Assembly (NCBI GenBank): GCA_026416815.1
Contig: JAOAEJ010000041.1
Location: 1 to 64,000, forward strand
Source of the DNA: Clostridia bacterium
Lineage (GTDB): Bacteria; Bacillota; Clostridia; Acetivibrionales; DSM-2933
DNA length: 64,000 nt
Direction of reading: 5' to 3'
In this document: positions 43,143-51,413 of the stretch, piece after piece
Position numbering within the stretch: position 1 is the stretch's first letter
Layout of the letters: each line of letters begins with the position of its first letter
Translations under genes and position numbers: made by a program
The notes under the pieces: model-generated
The model's input: only the letters and a program-made list of their open reading frames with translations
What the model was told of the DNA's origin: nothing
The model's database searches: none

Positions 43143-45386
43143 TTATTGAAACTTTACCATTCCGGTACCGTCTATGTTAATCTTGTATAAGTCCCGTGTA
43201 TTGGTTAATTCTTTGGGGGCGCCAAAGTAGTATATGTGCTCGCCAATAATATTAATTGGCAGGCTTATTTCGCTGTTGAGCTTAGTTTTACCTGTCCCGT
43301 CAAGCTTTATTTTGTACAGACTATCTCCGTCGGAATAGTTGCTATAATAAGCCCAGCCATTTGATATATTAAATGTATTGGAGTTATCATCCGTTAACTT
43401 AGCCTTTTCCGACCCATCGGTTTTAACCTTATAGATTTTGCTCCCATCGGAATCATTTGTATAGTAGAGCCAGTTGTCCTCTACGTTTATGGTATAGGTA
43501 GAATCATCACTTAATTTTGTCATTTCGGTACCGTCAGTTTTTATTTTGTATATATTACCTTTGAACATATCTGCGTCAGCAGAGTCGTCTATGTAATAAA
43601 TCCAGTCACCAACAACAATCAGATTACAGCTTTCGCTGTCATTTAACCGGGTATTGGAGGTACCGTCAGTCTTAACTTTGAATATTTCCCCATCTTCCGA
43701 GGCATTGCTGTAGTAAATCCAGCCTCCCGTTACATAGAGTGAATCAGCTGCTACATCGCTAACCTTTTCCTTATTTGATCCGTCAAGGTTCACTTTGTAA
43801 ATCTTACCCTCATCAGAACTATTGCTATAGTAAATCCAATCACCGATGACGTTTATATTCAGGCACGAATCATCACTGATTTTCGTTTTGTCGGTACCAT
43901 TCAGCTTCATTTTGTATAAGCCGGTATCATTAAAAATGTCGGCATAATATATCCAGTTGCCTTGCTTTGCTGTGAATCCGAAGTTTGAAATATTTGACGT
44001 AGTATTTCCGTACTTATTTACCTCAAACATAGTAATCGCTTCATCAATAAGTTTTTTCTCAGAAGCAATATCAAATATATTATCGGTATCGCTTATAACA
44101 ATAAGGCCGCTGCTGTAAAAAACTTTTTTACCAAGGGCATCCGCAAGTTTTGCCAATGGAATGTGTAGCCTGTTGTTTATACTTTCAGCGGCTACATCAA
44201 GAATAACTTCTTTATTGTTTACGAGCATTTTCTTGCTTCCGGTTTTTAATTTTATAACCTTATTATTAAGACTAATGGTTGCTGTGGAGGTTACTTTATC
44301 CCAAGTTATTTTTGCACCGAGACTTTGTGCAACAAAGCTCACCGGTACAAGTGTCCTGCCATTTTTGACAATAGGCTTTACCGAAGGATTTGCCGGGTCT
44401 ATATTTGTTTCAGTATTCTTTACTACGGCTTTTGAACTTCCTATAAATAAGACAATGGCATTTTTCAGCCTATTCTCCAATCCCATAGGATTAACCACTA
44501 TAGGAAGGCTCACTGTATTGCTCTTAGCGTCGGAGAAGGTTACAAATACTGTTCCCGCACTAATGCCGGTAACCGTAGCATTACTCCCGGATATTTTAAC
44601 ATCTGCCTTTGCAAAGGGGGAAAGAATAAACTTATCAATATTACCATATGTAAGAGGCAAATACTCTGAGGAACTAATTATTGTACTATCTACAACCTTA
44701 TAGGGAGCGGTGCCTCCTCTTATATTTACAGTTATAGAACTGCCTTCATTAATGCTTACAAAAGTTGGATCAAACTCGAAGTATTTACTGTACAGTCCCA
44801 TATAATCGATTATTATAGTCAAAGCCTCTGGTCGTAAGTCCGACTTGAGAGCCTTATTGTTCAGCACTTCCTCAGTTACCTTCCATACGCTGTACCATTC
44901 TCCGGTATGCATATATGTCTGAGCTTTTACAAGGGAAGTTATAATGGATACTGTAAAGTTGTCCTTTAGTTTAACTTGAGCCTTTTCAAGTATAGGAAGT
45001 GCTTTTTCCGGGCTGAAATAATCATCCATGACAGTGAGGTAGCCAAGGCAGAACAGTATGTCACCCTCGAGTGTATCAAGGTCGAGGTCTTTTACTGATT
45101 TTTTATAAAGATACTCGGAGAAATACGCTGCATTGTTTTTTCCATCGGTATCCCACCCAAGAGCATTGATTACAGCCGCTTTGACATCAATAGGATTAGT
45201 CTGGGAAGCGAGGTATTGTGCAATTTTAGGAGTCATAATCTTCGATTCCTTGGCTTCCTTCACTATATCCACGTCCATGTAAGCCTCTGAAAACGGTGTG
45301 GAAGTAATAGGTGAATCGGCATATGCAGCTATGGATAGGGCAAAAAAGCAAGCCAATAGCACTAAAGCGAGAAGTAGTTTTTTCAT
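43143..45386 (-). CDS. Secreted protein with copper-amine-oxidase N-terminal-like domain and DUF5050-type repeats
   Basis: The 747-residue protein has a signal peptide (MKKLLLALVLLACFFALSIA, cut near A-Y-A-D). A helical region follows, then an Ig-like segment (about 215-310). A stalk domain of the copper amine oxidase N-terminal type (about 320-440) has N-G-R-T-L-V-P-V-S-F-V-A-Q-S-L-G-A and W-D; despite the name it binds cell-wall or carbohydrate partners. About seven propeller-like repeats (470-747) have the pattern W-I-Y-Y-x-N-x-S-D-x-x-x-I-Y-K-x-x-x-D-G-T. This is a common clostridial surface architecture. The start ATG 45386 follows TGGGGGA; the TTG at 45401 is part of that site. Confidence 0.8.
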   Translation of the reverse strand: MKKLLLALVLLACFFALSIAAYADSPITSTPFSEAYMDVDIVKEAKESKIMTPKIAQYLASQTNPIDVKAAVINALGWDTDGKNNAAYFSEYLYKKSVKDLDLDTLEGDILFCLGYLTVMDDYFSPEKALPILEKAQVKLKDNFTVSIITSLVKAQTYMHTGEWYSVWKVTEEVLNNKALKSDLRPEALTIIIDYMGLYSKYFEFDPTFVSINEGSSITVNIRGGTAPYKVVDSTIISSSEYLPLTYGNIDKFILSPFAKADVKISGSNATVTGISAGTVFVTFSDAKSNTVSLPIVVNPMGLENRLKNAIVLFIGSSKAVVKNTETNIDPANPSVKPIVKNGRTLVPVSFVAQSLGAKITWDKVTSTATISLNNKVIKLKTGSKKMLVNNKEVILDVAAESINNRLHIPLAKLADALGKKVFYSSGLIVISDTDNIFDIASEKKLIDEAITMFEVNKYGNTTSNISNFGFTAKQGNWIYYADIFNDTGLYKMKLNGTDKTKISDDSCLNINVIGDWIYYSNSSDEGKIYKVNLDGSNKEKVSDVAADSLYVTGGWIYYSNASEDGEIFKVKTDGTSNTRLNDSESCNLIVVGDWIYYIDDSADADMFKGNIYKIKTDGTEMTKLSDDSTYTINVEDNWLYYTNDSDGSKIYKVKTDGSEKAKLTDDNSNTFNISNGWAYYSNYSDGDSLYKIKLDGTGKTKLNSEISLPINIIGEHIYYFGAPKELTNTRDLYKINIDGTGMVKFQ

Positions 45387-45534
45387 TTGTGATTCCCCCA
45401 ATAATTATTAGTATATATACCTTTGGCATTATGTTAACAACTATATTCTACCATAGTAGATAAGAGTTTTCCATAAAAGATTATAAAATCCTAGAGTGTT
45501 GAAAATTTATAACTGATAAAGTAAAATAGGAACT

Positions 45535-45661
45535 ATATAAATTGCAATAATGATATTACAAGGAAAAAATTGATTATCGCAATATAACTTAAGGTAACAA
45601 ATTGCAAAAAAGATTTATGGAGAATTTCGTTGTAGACTCTTTTTTGCAATTTATATATATC
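45535..45661 (+). repeat. Two-hairpin repeat element, copy A
   Basis: This element of about 122 bp is nearly 90 percent identical by eye to the inverse complement of 57520-57641. ATTATCGC near 45574 pairs imperfectly with GCAATAAT at 45544. AAATTGCAAAAA near 45599 pairs with TTTTTGCAATTT near 45641. The outermost 13 bp, ATATAAATTGCAA (45535-45547) and TTGCAATTTATAT (45644-45656), are perfect inverted repeats. It ends 22 bp before the GTG start of the Fur-type gene. It could be a MITE-like mobile element or a structured 5' leader. Confidence 0.7.
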
Positions 45662-45683
45662 AAAAGTAAAAGGATGTATTCAG

Positions 45684-46109
45684 GTGTTAAAGAAGCAAGA
45701 TAAAGATAATATATTGACCAGACAGGGATATAAAAATACAAAGTCAAGACAGGCAGTTGTTGACATTCTGGAGGCTTCCCAATTAGCTTTATCAGCTGAT
45801 GATATATATTTAAAAATAAAAGAATCGGGAAATTCAACAAACCTTTCCACTGTGTACAGGACACTTGAGCTCATGGAAAGCAAGGGACTTGTGAATAAAA
45901 TCATAATGAGTGATGGTAAGGCTCGTTTTGAATTGACTGGTGACGCACATAAGCATAGTTTGATATGCACGGGATGTCATAAGATGGTACCGATAGATTT
46001 TTGCCCCCTTGAGGCCCTTCAAAATGATGTAGGTAAAAAGACAAGCTTTGATATAACAGGGCATAAGCTTGAACTGTATGGAATATGCCCAGAGTGTAAA
46101 AAAATGTAG
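45684..46109 (+). CDS. Fur-family metalloregulator, probably Zur-like
   Basis: Fur-family repressors sense metal (Fe, Zn, Mn) or peroxide and bind 7-1-7 palindromes. The 141-residue protein has a winged helix (K-N-T-K-S-R-Q-A-V-V; N-L-S-T-V-Y-R-T-L recognition region), the hinge metal site H-K-H-S-L-I-C, and two structural CxxC pairs (C-T-G-C and C-P-E-C). Its position upstream of the zinc transporter znuA/C/B suggests a Zur role, though the subfamily is not proven. GTG 45684 follows AAGGATG. The two-hairpin element copy A forms its leader. A hairpin terminator follows. Confidence 0.85.
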   Translation: MLKKQDKDNILTRQGYKNTKSRQAVVDILEASQLALSADDIYLKIKESGNSTNLSTVYRTLELMESKGLVNKIIMSDGKARFELTGDAHKHSLICTGCHKMVPIDFCPLEALQNDVGKKTSFDITGHKLELYGICPECKKM

Positions 46110-46116
46110 TCTGAAA

Positions 46117-46160
46117 CAGGGTGCTTGAAGGTATTTGTCGTCGAGTTACCCTGCTTTTTC
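46117..46160 (+). terminator. Terminator after the Fur-type gene
   Basis: CAGGGT pairs with ACCCTG across a 25-nt loop, followed by CTTTTTC. The remaining bases to 46347 hold no visible gene. Confidence 0.55.
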
Positions 46161-46347
46161 TATCAGATATCTTTAAATTCAGAGTCTCCTATTCCGTTAC
46201 CCTTTATTTCTTCTCAATACTTACTCATGTTAACTAAAAGCTTTGTAAAAAATAATTAACTGTAAATACTATATATGATTTTGTATATCAATCAGTTTAT
46301 TTCTCAATGAGCTTAAAAGCATTGGCCGAAAAGGAGACTATAAAAAG

Positions 46348-48228
46348 ATGAGTATTGATTTTAGAGAAGTTGGAGCACAAATAAACGGCAATGAATGTTT
46401 TTTCAAGGTATGGGCACCGGACGCTCAGGATGTATATACCGTTTTTGAAAAGGAAGGCTGGCAGAAGCGCCAAGACCATAAACTTAATAAAGTAGATGGC
46501 GATTACTGGCAGGGCACATTACACGATGTAGGTGTTGGTGACGAATACAGGTATCTTATCATACCTAAAGAATATACCGAGTATAATGAGGAAGCGTTTA
46601 GAAAGATTGACCCGGCAGCAAGAGACACCCTTCATTCAAATCCTTATGACAAGGATAATAATGCAATTATCGTGAGCCCCTCCTACAACTGGGCTCCATT
46701 TGTCACACCAAAGTATGAGGATTTTATTATTTATCAAGTTCATCCCGGTACATTTGCCGGCACAAATGATGAGTTTAGTCAAGAAGTTAACAATCTGCCC
46801 GACAAGATTGCAAAGTTTAAGCACATTAAATGGAAGCTGGGCTATATCAGGGACCTTGGGTTTAATGCAATTCAGCTTATGCCAATTCAGGAGTTTAAGG
46901 GAAATCAGTCTTACGGGTATGAGCCTACGAATTTTTTTGCGGTAGAGTCAGCATACGGTACTCCCGATGAATTCAGGGAATTTGTTAATGAAGCACATAA
47001 GATTGGGTTAGCTGTATTAGTAGACGTAGTTTATAATCATGTTGGTAATGCCTTAAGCAAAGACAATCCGCAGGATAATCCTTTTTTAAACTATGATATC
47101 GATGGGCAGAAAATATACCTGTCGGAGTATCAAACATCATGGGGGACGGCCCCTGCATTCTGGAAGAATGAGGTCAAGGACTTTTTTGTTTCCAATGCTA
47201 AGATGTATTTTAGAGAGTACAATATAGACGGTATGAGGGTGGACGCTACCAGAGCGATAGAAGATAACCGGGGATGGGGAAATGATGGATGGCGTTTTTT
47301 ACAGCATCTGACCTGGTGTCTGAAGGAAGAATTCCCCAACAAGTATATTATAGCCGAACACCTTCCGGAACATGATACCATAATAAACGGTGCAGGATTC
47401 CATGCTATATGGTTTGTTAATGCGCACCACGAATTCCAGAAGATGATGGAGTATGAATTCCATCCCGAATACGGAGACCCCATAGATAAGCTTAAATATA
47501 TAGTAGGTAAAAATTTTGGATACGGGCACAACTATGAGCACCAATGGAGGCTTGTAAAATACCTGCTTGGTTCCCATGACGACGTTGCCGATTTTGATAA
47601 GGGCGGTACCATATGGAAGCCTAATATCGACGAAAGGCACAGGTACTTTGCTGATTTCTTTGGAGGACGCGAAAATGAGTACGCGCGGGAAAAAGCAAGA
47701 TTGGGTTGGGCACTGAATGTTGCTATGATGGGCAATCCCATGATGTTTATGGGATTGGAATGTCACATGCCCGGCTACTGGCACGACTCGGAGTATGATG
47801 GTCACAGGTTTAACTGGTCTGTAGCTGGAGACCATATAGGTATGCCTATGAGAAACATGGTACGGGATGTTAATTGGGTGAGATGGAACAATCCTGCATT
47901 AAGAAATGAAACCATTGACATTGTACACGAAGACTACGACAACAAAGTACTGGCTTTTAAAAGGTATGTGCCGGGCGGTGACAATGTGATTTTAACCATT
48001 GTCAATGTTAGCAGCAGGGATTTCGGAGGACACAGCTATGGCGCGCATACAGGGGGGCAGAGAGGGCAGTGGGAGCAAATTTTTTGCAGCCAGGACCCGA
48101 TATATGGAGGCCGCGAAGGAGTAGGCAATGCATTTTACCAACCCTGGACCCAAGGTGATGGACGTATATACATTAATGTGCCTAGATTCAGTGTTGTTAT
48201 GATGAAATTAATAAAATACGAACAATAA
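46348..48228 (+). CDS. GH13 alpha-glucan branching-type enzyme
   Basis: The 626-residue protein has an N-terminal CBM48-like domain (about 15-105) and a GH13 catalytic barrel. The four conserved regions are V-D-V-V-Y-N-H (region I), G-M-R-V-D-A-T-R with the nucleophile Asp (II), I-I-A-E-H-L-P-E with the acid/base Glu (III), and L-L-G-S-H-D-D with the third acid (IV). The layout suits 1,4-alpha-glucan branching enzymes or a close subgroup; trehalohydrolase-type enzymes are an alternative. No glgA/glgC neighbours are seen, so its role in storage-glucan metabolism is inferred only. The start ATG 46348 follows AAAAGGAG. A strong terminator follows. Confidence 0.8.
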   Translation: MSIDFREVGAQINGNECFFKVWAPDAQDVYTVFEKEGWQKRQDHKLNKVDGDYWQGTLHDVGVGDEYRYLIIPKEYTEYNEEAFRKIDPAARDTLHSNPYDKDNNAIIVSPSYNWAPFVTPKYEDFIIYQVHPGTFAGTNDEFSQEVNNLPDKIAKFKHIKWKLGYIRDLGFNAIQLMPIQEFKGNQSYGYEPTNFFAVESAYGTPDEFREFVNEAHKIGLAVLVDVVYNHVGNALSKDNPQDNPFLNYDIDGQKIYLSEYQTSWGTAPAFWKNEVKDFFVSNAKMYFREYNIDGMRVDATRAIEDNRGWGNDGWRFLQHLTWCLKEEFPNKYIIAEHLPEHDTIINGAGFHAIWFVNAHHEFQKMMEYEFHPEYGDPIDKLKYIVGKNFGYGHNYEHQWRLVKYLLGSHDDVADFDKGGTIWKPNIDERHRYFADFFGGRENEYAREKARLGWALNVAMMGNPMMFMGLECHMPGYWHDSEYDGHRFNWSVAGDHIGMPMRNMVRDVNWVRWNNPALRNETIDIVHEDYDNKVLAFKRYVPGGDNVILTIVNVSSRDFGGHSYGAHTGGQRGQWEQIFCSQDPIYGGREGVGNAFYQPWTQGDGRIYINVPRFSVVMMKLIKYEQ

Positions 48229-48257
48229 ACCTTAGTATTAATATATTTATGAATTAA

Positions 48258-48280
48258 AGATAGTTTACAGTAAACTATCT
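48258..48280. repeat. 23-bp palindrome, copy 1
   Basis: AGATAGTTTAC, one central base and GTAAACTATCT form a perfect 11-1-11 palindrome. A near-identical palindrome occurs at 61120-61142, upstream of purL. It lies 30 bp after the GH13 stop and just before its terminator. It may be a regulator site or a dispersed repeat. Confidence 0.6.
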
Positions 48281-48288
48281 ATAGAGAG

Positions 48289-48332
48289 CAGGCAAAGTAA
48301 ACCCTATAACGGCTTACTTTGCCTGTTTTTTA
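48289..48332 (+). terminator. Terminator after the GH13 gene
   Basis: CAGGCAAAGTAA (48289-48300) pairs with TTACTTTGCCTG (48314-48325), followed by TTTTTTA. Confidence 0.85.
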
Positions 48333-48342
48333 TAAAGCCGTA

Positions 48343-48372
48343 TTGACTTTAATGTTGCGGAATATCTATAAT
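48343..48372 (+). promoter_or_regulatory. Sigma-A promoter of znuA
   Basis: TTGACT (48343-48348), an 18-bp spacer and TATAAT (48367-48372), directly upstream of the Fur-type palindrome. Confidence 0.7.
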
Positions 48373-48382
48373 AGTAGTAGTC

Positions 48383-48403
48383 AAATGCAAATCATTTGCA
48401 ATT
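48383..48403. promoter_or_regulatory. Fur/Zur-type operator
   Basis: AAATGCAAAT, a central C and ATTTGCAATT form a near-perfect 10-1-10 palindrome (core 7-1-7, TGCAAAT/ATTTGCA) 10 bp downstream of the -10 box of znuA. This is the size, symmetry and position of a Zur box. The probable regulator is the Fur-family gene at 45684. Confidence 0.65.
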
Positions 48404-48475
48404 AAATGTTTAATGTTGAATAATAGTGGCAATATTAATGGATATATATTAACAAGACAGGGAGATAATAAGAAA

Positions 48476-49402
48476 ATGAAGAGTAACTTGGTAAAAACGG
48501 CATGTCTGGTATTGGTAATAGGCCTTGTTTTCGCAGTTGGCTGCAGCAAACAGACGAGCGAAGATGTTAAAGCAAATCATGATGGAAAGTTATCGGTGCA
48601 TACAAGTTTTTATACAATGGCTGATTTTGCTGCTAAAATAGGCGGCGATAAGATAAAAATAACAAACCTTGTTCCCTCAGGTACCGAGCCGCACGATTGG
48701 GAACCGGCACCAAAGGACATTGCAAGCCTTGAAAAAGCAGACGTATTTATTTACAACGGGGCCGGAATGGAAGGCTGGGTAGAAAAAATACTTGGATCGA
48801 TTAACAACGAAAAAACCACTGTTCTAGAAGCTTCAAAGGGATTAAAGCTTTTGGAAAACGCTGATAAAGACGAAGGACTGCAATATGATCCCCATGTATG
48901 GCTGAATCCTGCCCTTGCAAAAAAGCAGTTGGAAGCAATTAAAAACACATTTGTTTCTGTAGATTCGGCTAATAAAAGCTACTACGAGAAAAATTACAAT
49001 GAGTATATATTAAAATTTGATGAATTAGATAAAGAATATAATCAAACTGTTGCAAGCTTTTCAAAGAAGGATCTGGTCGTAGCTCATGAAGCGTTTGGGT
49101 ATTTATGCAATGCCTATGGTTTAAAGCAGGTAGCGATAGAAGGACTGGGCGCGGAATCGGAACCTACTCCGGCTAGAATGGCTGAGATTTCTAAGTTTGC
49201 TAAAGAAAATGAAGTAAAGGTCATTTTCTTTGAAGAACTGATAAGTCCTAAGATAGCAGAAACAATAGCAAGCGAAGTCGGTGCAGCTACCGATGTTTTA
49301 AATCCTCTTGAGGGTCTAAGCGATGAGCAAGTCAAGGCGGGTAAGGAATACCTTTCGGTAATGAGAGATAACCTCAAGGCGCTGGAAAGGGCGCTGAAGT
49401 AA
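48476..49402 (+). CDS. znuA: Zinc ABC transporter substrate-binding lipoprotein
   Basis: Cluster A-I binding proteins capture Zn2+ or Mn2+ outside the cell. The 308-residue product has a lipoprotein signal ending in V-G-C. Metal-ligand segments are G-T-E-P-H-D-W-E-P (His), D-P-H-V-W-L-N-P (His), V-A-H-E-A-F-G-Y-L (His) and a late Asp in A-T-D-V-L-N-P. There is no long His-rich loop. ATG 48476 follows GGGAG; the upstream frame to 48413 has no binding site. It is separated from znuC by a 240-bp GC-rich hairpin element, which may alter co-transcription. Zinc rather than manganese is inferred from the family pattern and the Zur-like context. Confidence 0.88.
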   Translation: MKSNLVKTACLVLVIGLVFAVGCSKQTSEDVKANHDGKLSVHTSFYTMADFAAKIGGDKIKITNLVPSGTEPHDWEPAPKDIASLEKADVFIYNGAGMEGWVEKILGSINNEKTTVLEASKGLKLLENADKDEGLQYDPHVWLNPALAKKQLEAIKNTFVSVDSANKSYYEKNYNEYILKFDELDKEYNQTVASFSKKDLVVAHEAFGYLCNAYGLKQVAIEGLGAESEPTPARMAEISKFAKENEVKVIFFEELISPKIAETIASEVGAATDVLNPLEGLSDEQVKAGKEYLSVMRDNLKALERALK

Positions 49403-49474
49403 GCCAGCGTTAAAATAATTGGAATAATTATAGGTTGTATAACTTGTTGTGCTAGTTTCTCTAAAGCCTACTTT

Positions 49475-49612
49475 AAATGGGGTGCAGGGAACTCCCTGCG
49501 GAATCCAATGGAACATTGGCGGGGAAGCGGGGGGTCCCCGCAAAACTAATATCCTCCTTACCTTCGAGGGAAGGAGCTAGAGGATGGGGGGCTACCAGCT
49601 AGCGCGACGCAT
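49475..49612. repeat. GC-rich multi-hairpin element between znuA and znuC
   Basis: This stretch contrasts sharply with its AT-rich surroundings and consists of back-to-back hairpins: GCAGGG 49484-49489 with CCCTGC 49494-49499; CCAATG 49505-49510 with CATTGG 49514-49519; GCGGGG 49519-49524 with CCCCGC 49536-49541; ATCCTC 49551-49556 with GAGGAT 49580-49585, enclosing CTCCTT/AAGGAG. No reading frame is credible. It resembles dispersed palindromic elements that insert between genes in an operon. Confidence 0.6.
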
Positions 49613-49641
49613 TAATTTAAATAAAAGGTATGGTATGGGCA

Positions 49642-50421
49642 ATGAAAAAAGTGATTGAAGCAAAACACCTTAGCTTTGGGTACGACAATAAATTAATTCT
49701 GGAAAACATAAACTTTTCAATAGACAAAGGTGACTATCTAGGAATTATAGGCTCAAACGGTTCGGGTAAAAGTACCTTAATTAAGCTACTACTGGCTACA
49801 CTCAAACCTTCAGGCGGCGAAATAAAAATATTAGGTGAGAGAATAGACAAGTTCAGAAGGTGGGATAAGATTGGTTACGTATCCCAGAAGGCAAACTCCT
49901 TTAACACCAGCTTTCCTGCTACTGTTGAGGAAGTAGTAGCAGCCAACCTGTATTCAAGAGTAGGTCTGTTCAGACGCCCCGGTAAGGAGCATAGGAAGCA
50001 GGTAGATAATGCACTGGAGCTTGTCGGCATGAGGGAGTATAAGTCAAGATTGATAGGCGAGCTCTCGGGAGGGCAGCAGCAGAGGGTATTTATAGCCAGG
50101 GTACTTGTAAGTCAGCCTGAAATAATGTTTCTTGACGAGCCTACCGTAGGTATCGATGCCAAATCAGAGGAAGCGGTTTACTGCATGCTGGCAAGGCTGA
50201 ATAAGGAATTGGGAATAACCATAGTATTGATAAGCCACGATACAAGTGCAATTACTGTACATGCAAACAAAATAGCTTGCATGGGGAATAAGGGATTAAT
50301 CATCCATGACCCGAAAGAAAAAATGACCGAGGAATTCATTACAGAACTTTACGGCTACGGTGTAAATTTGCATGCACACAGGCATGACTGCAGGAATTGC
50401 ATAAGGAAAGAGGTTGTATAA
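49642..50421 (+). CDS. znuC: Zinc ABC transporter ATP-binding protein
   Basis: The 259-residue ATPase powers zinc uptake. It has Walker A G-S-N-G-S-G-K-S-T, Q-loop V-S-Q-K-A-N, signature L-S-G-G-Q-Q-Q-R, Walker B I-M-F-L-D-E-P, and the H-loop I-S-H-D. The C-terminal tail is unusual: H-A-H-R-H-D-C-R-N-C is a His/Cys cluster that could bind metal and sense cytosolic zinc. Two ATGs in frame are possible (49630 and 49642): the first abuts AAAGG, the second is 13 nt away, and the second was chosen on homology length. Its stop overlaps the znuB start by one base (TAATG). Confidence 0.9.
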   Translation: MKKVIEAKHLSFGYDNKLILENINFSIDKGDYLGIIGSNGSGKSTLIKLLLATLKPSGGEIKILGERIDKFRRWDKIGYVSQKANSFNTSFPATVEEVVAANLYSRVGLFRRPGKEHRKQVDNALELVGMREYKSRLIGELSGGQQQRVFIARVLVSQPEIMFLDEPTVGIDAKSEEAVYCMLARLNKELGITIVLISHDTSAITVHANKIACMGNKGLIIHDPKEKMTEEFITELYGYGVNLHAHRHDCRNCIRKEVV

Positions 50422-51275
50422 TGCTAGAAATGATTCAAAACGACTTTATATTTCAATATGGTTTTATGCAGAGGGCCTTTATAGTAGGTATATTGATTGC
50501 TGTAATAACTCCTTGTATAGGGGTCATTGTGGTATTAAAACGGCTTTCGATGACAGGAGATGCACTCTCACACAGTTCTCTTGCCGGTGTAGCTACAGGC
50601 CTGGTGGCAGGTGTAAATCCCATATTGGGAGCGATAGTTTTCTCCATAGCAGCTGCCTTTGGTATAGAGCGCATTAGGAAAACATTTCCCAAATATTCTG
50701 AGGTAGCAATTGCCATTATAATGTCCACGGGTATAGGTCTTGCCGGAATACTCTCAGGTTTTGTAAAGAATTCCGCTGCTTTTGGAAGTTTCTTATTCGG
50801 GAGTATTGTAGCTATAAGTGACTTTGAGCTGTATATAGTCATAGGATTAAGTGTTTTGGTAACACTTACGGTAGTACTACTATATAAAGAATTGTTTTAT
50901 ATGACCTTTGACGAAGAAGCGGCAAGGCTGGCAGGTATGCCGACAGCAATAGTAAACTTCATATTTACGCTGCTCACTGCTATCACCATATCAATTTCTG
51001 CAAGGACAGTAGGAACGCTGGTTATATCATCCTTAATGGTTATACCCGTTGCTTCTGCACTCCAAGTAGCCAAAAGCTTCAGACAGACTGTTTTATACTC
51101 AGTGACTTTTGCAGTGACTTCTACTGTACTGGGACTTTTCATATCCTACTATGCAGGCTTTAAGCCCGGTGGAACAATAGTACTTATAGGTATAATCATA
51201 CTTGTATCGGTACTTGCATACAAAAACATCGTGAAGAAAGCCTTAATTCAGAGAACGGTTAAGGTGAACTTATAA
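50421..51275 (+). CDS. znuB: Zinc ABC transporter permease
   Basis: The 284-residue protein is a metal-type ABC-3 permease with about eight membrane helices. It contains the coupling region R-L-S-M-T-G-D-A-L-S-H-S-S-L-A-G-V-A near residues 42-60, and the E-E-A-A-R-L-A-G-M-P segment that is typical of this family's cytoplasmic loop. The start ATG 50421 overlaps the znuC stop, with AAAGAGG upstream. The longer frame from 50397 lies inside znuC. Confidence 0.92.
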   Translation: MLEMIQNDFIFQYGFMQRAFIVGILIAVITPCIGVIVVLKRLSMTGDALSHSSLAGVATGLVAGVNPILGAIVFSIAAAFGIERIRKTFPKYSEVAIAIIMSTGIGLAGILSGFVKNSAAFGSFLFGSIVAISDFELYIVIGLSVLVTLTVVLLYKELFYMTFDEEAARLAGMPTAIVNFIFTLLTAITISISARTVGTLVISSLMVIPVASALQVAKSFRQTVLYSVTFAVTSTVLGLFISYYAGFKPGGTIVLIGIIILVSVLAYKNIVKKALIQRTVKVNL

Positions 51276-51314
51276 AAGCTATAATGTGATATTAAAAGTA
51301 ATAAGGAATAATTA

Positions 51315-51341
51315 TTAGCACTCTCGGCAAGAGAGTGCTAA
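51315..51341. promoter_or_regulatory. CIRCE element (HrcA operator)
   Basis: TTAGCACTC, nine bases and GAGTGCTAA form a perfect CIRCE inverted repeat. HrcA repressor binds it and releases it on heat shock. It sits just upstream of the htpG promoter, rather than over the start site as in dnaK/groESL operons. Confidence 0.95.
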
Positions 51342-51348
51342 ATTTATC

Positions 51349-51377
51349 TTGACACCTTTTTGTGGGAGTTGTATCAT
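51349..51377 (+). promoter_or_regulatory. Sigma-A promoter of htpG
   Basis: TTGACA (51349-51354), a 17-bp spacer and TATCAT (51372-51377), 8 bp downstream of CIRCE. This gives HrcA-controlled transcription of htpG. Confidence 0.8.
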
Positions 51378-51413
51378 ATATATGGTAATTAAACTATAAC
51401 AGGAGGGTATTGC

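Noticed and set aside
45535..45661. CRISPR-like or insertion-sequence end
   Set aside because: Only two copies are seen, with no spacer periodicity, transposase or clear target duplication.
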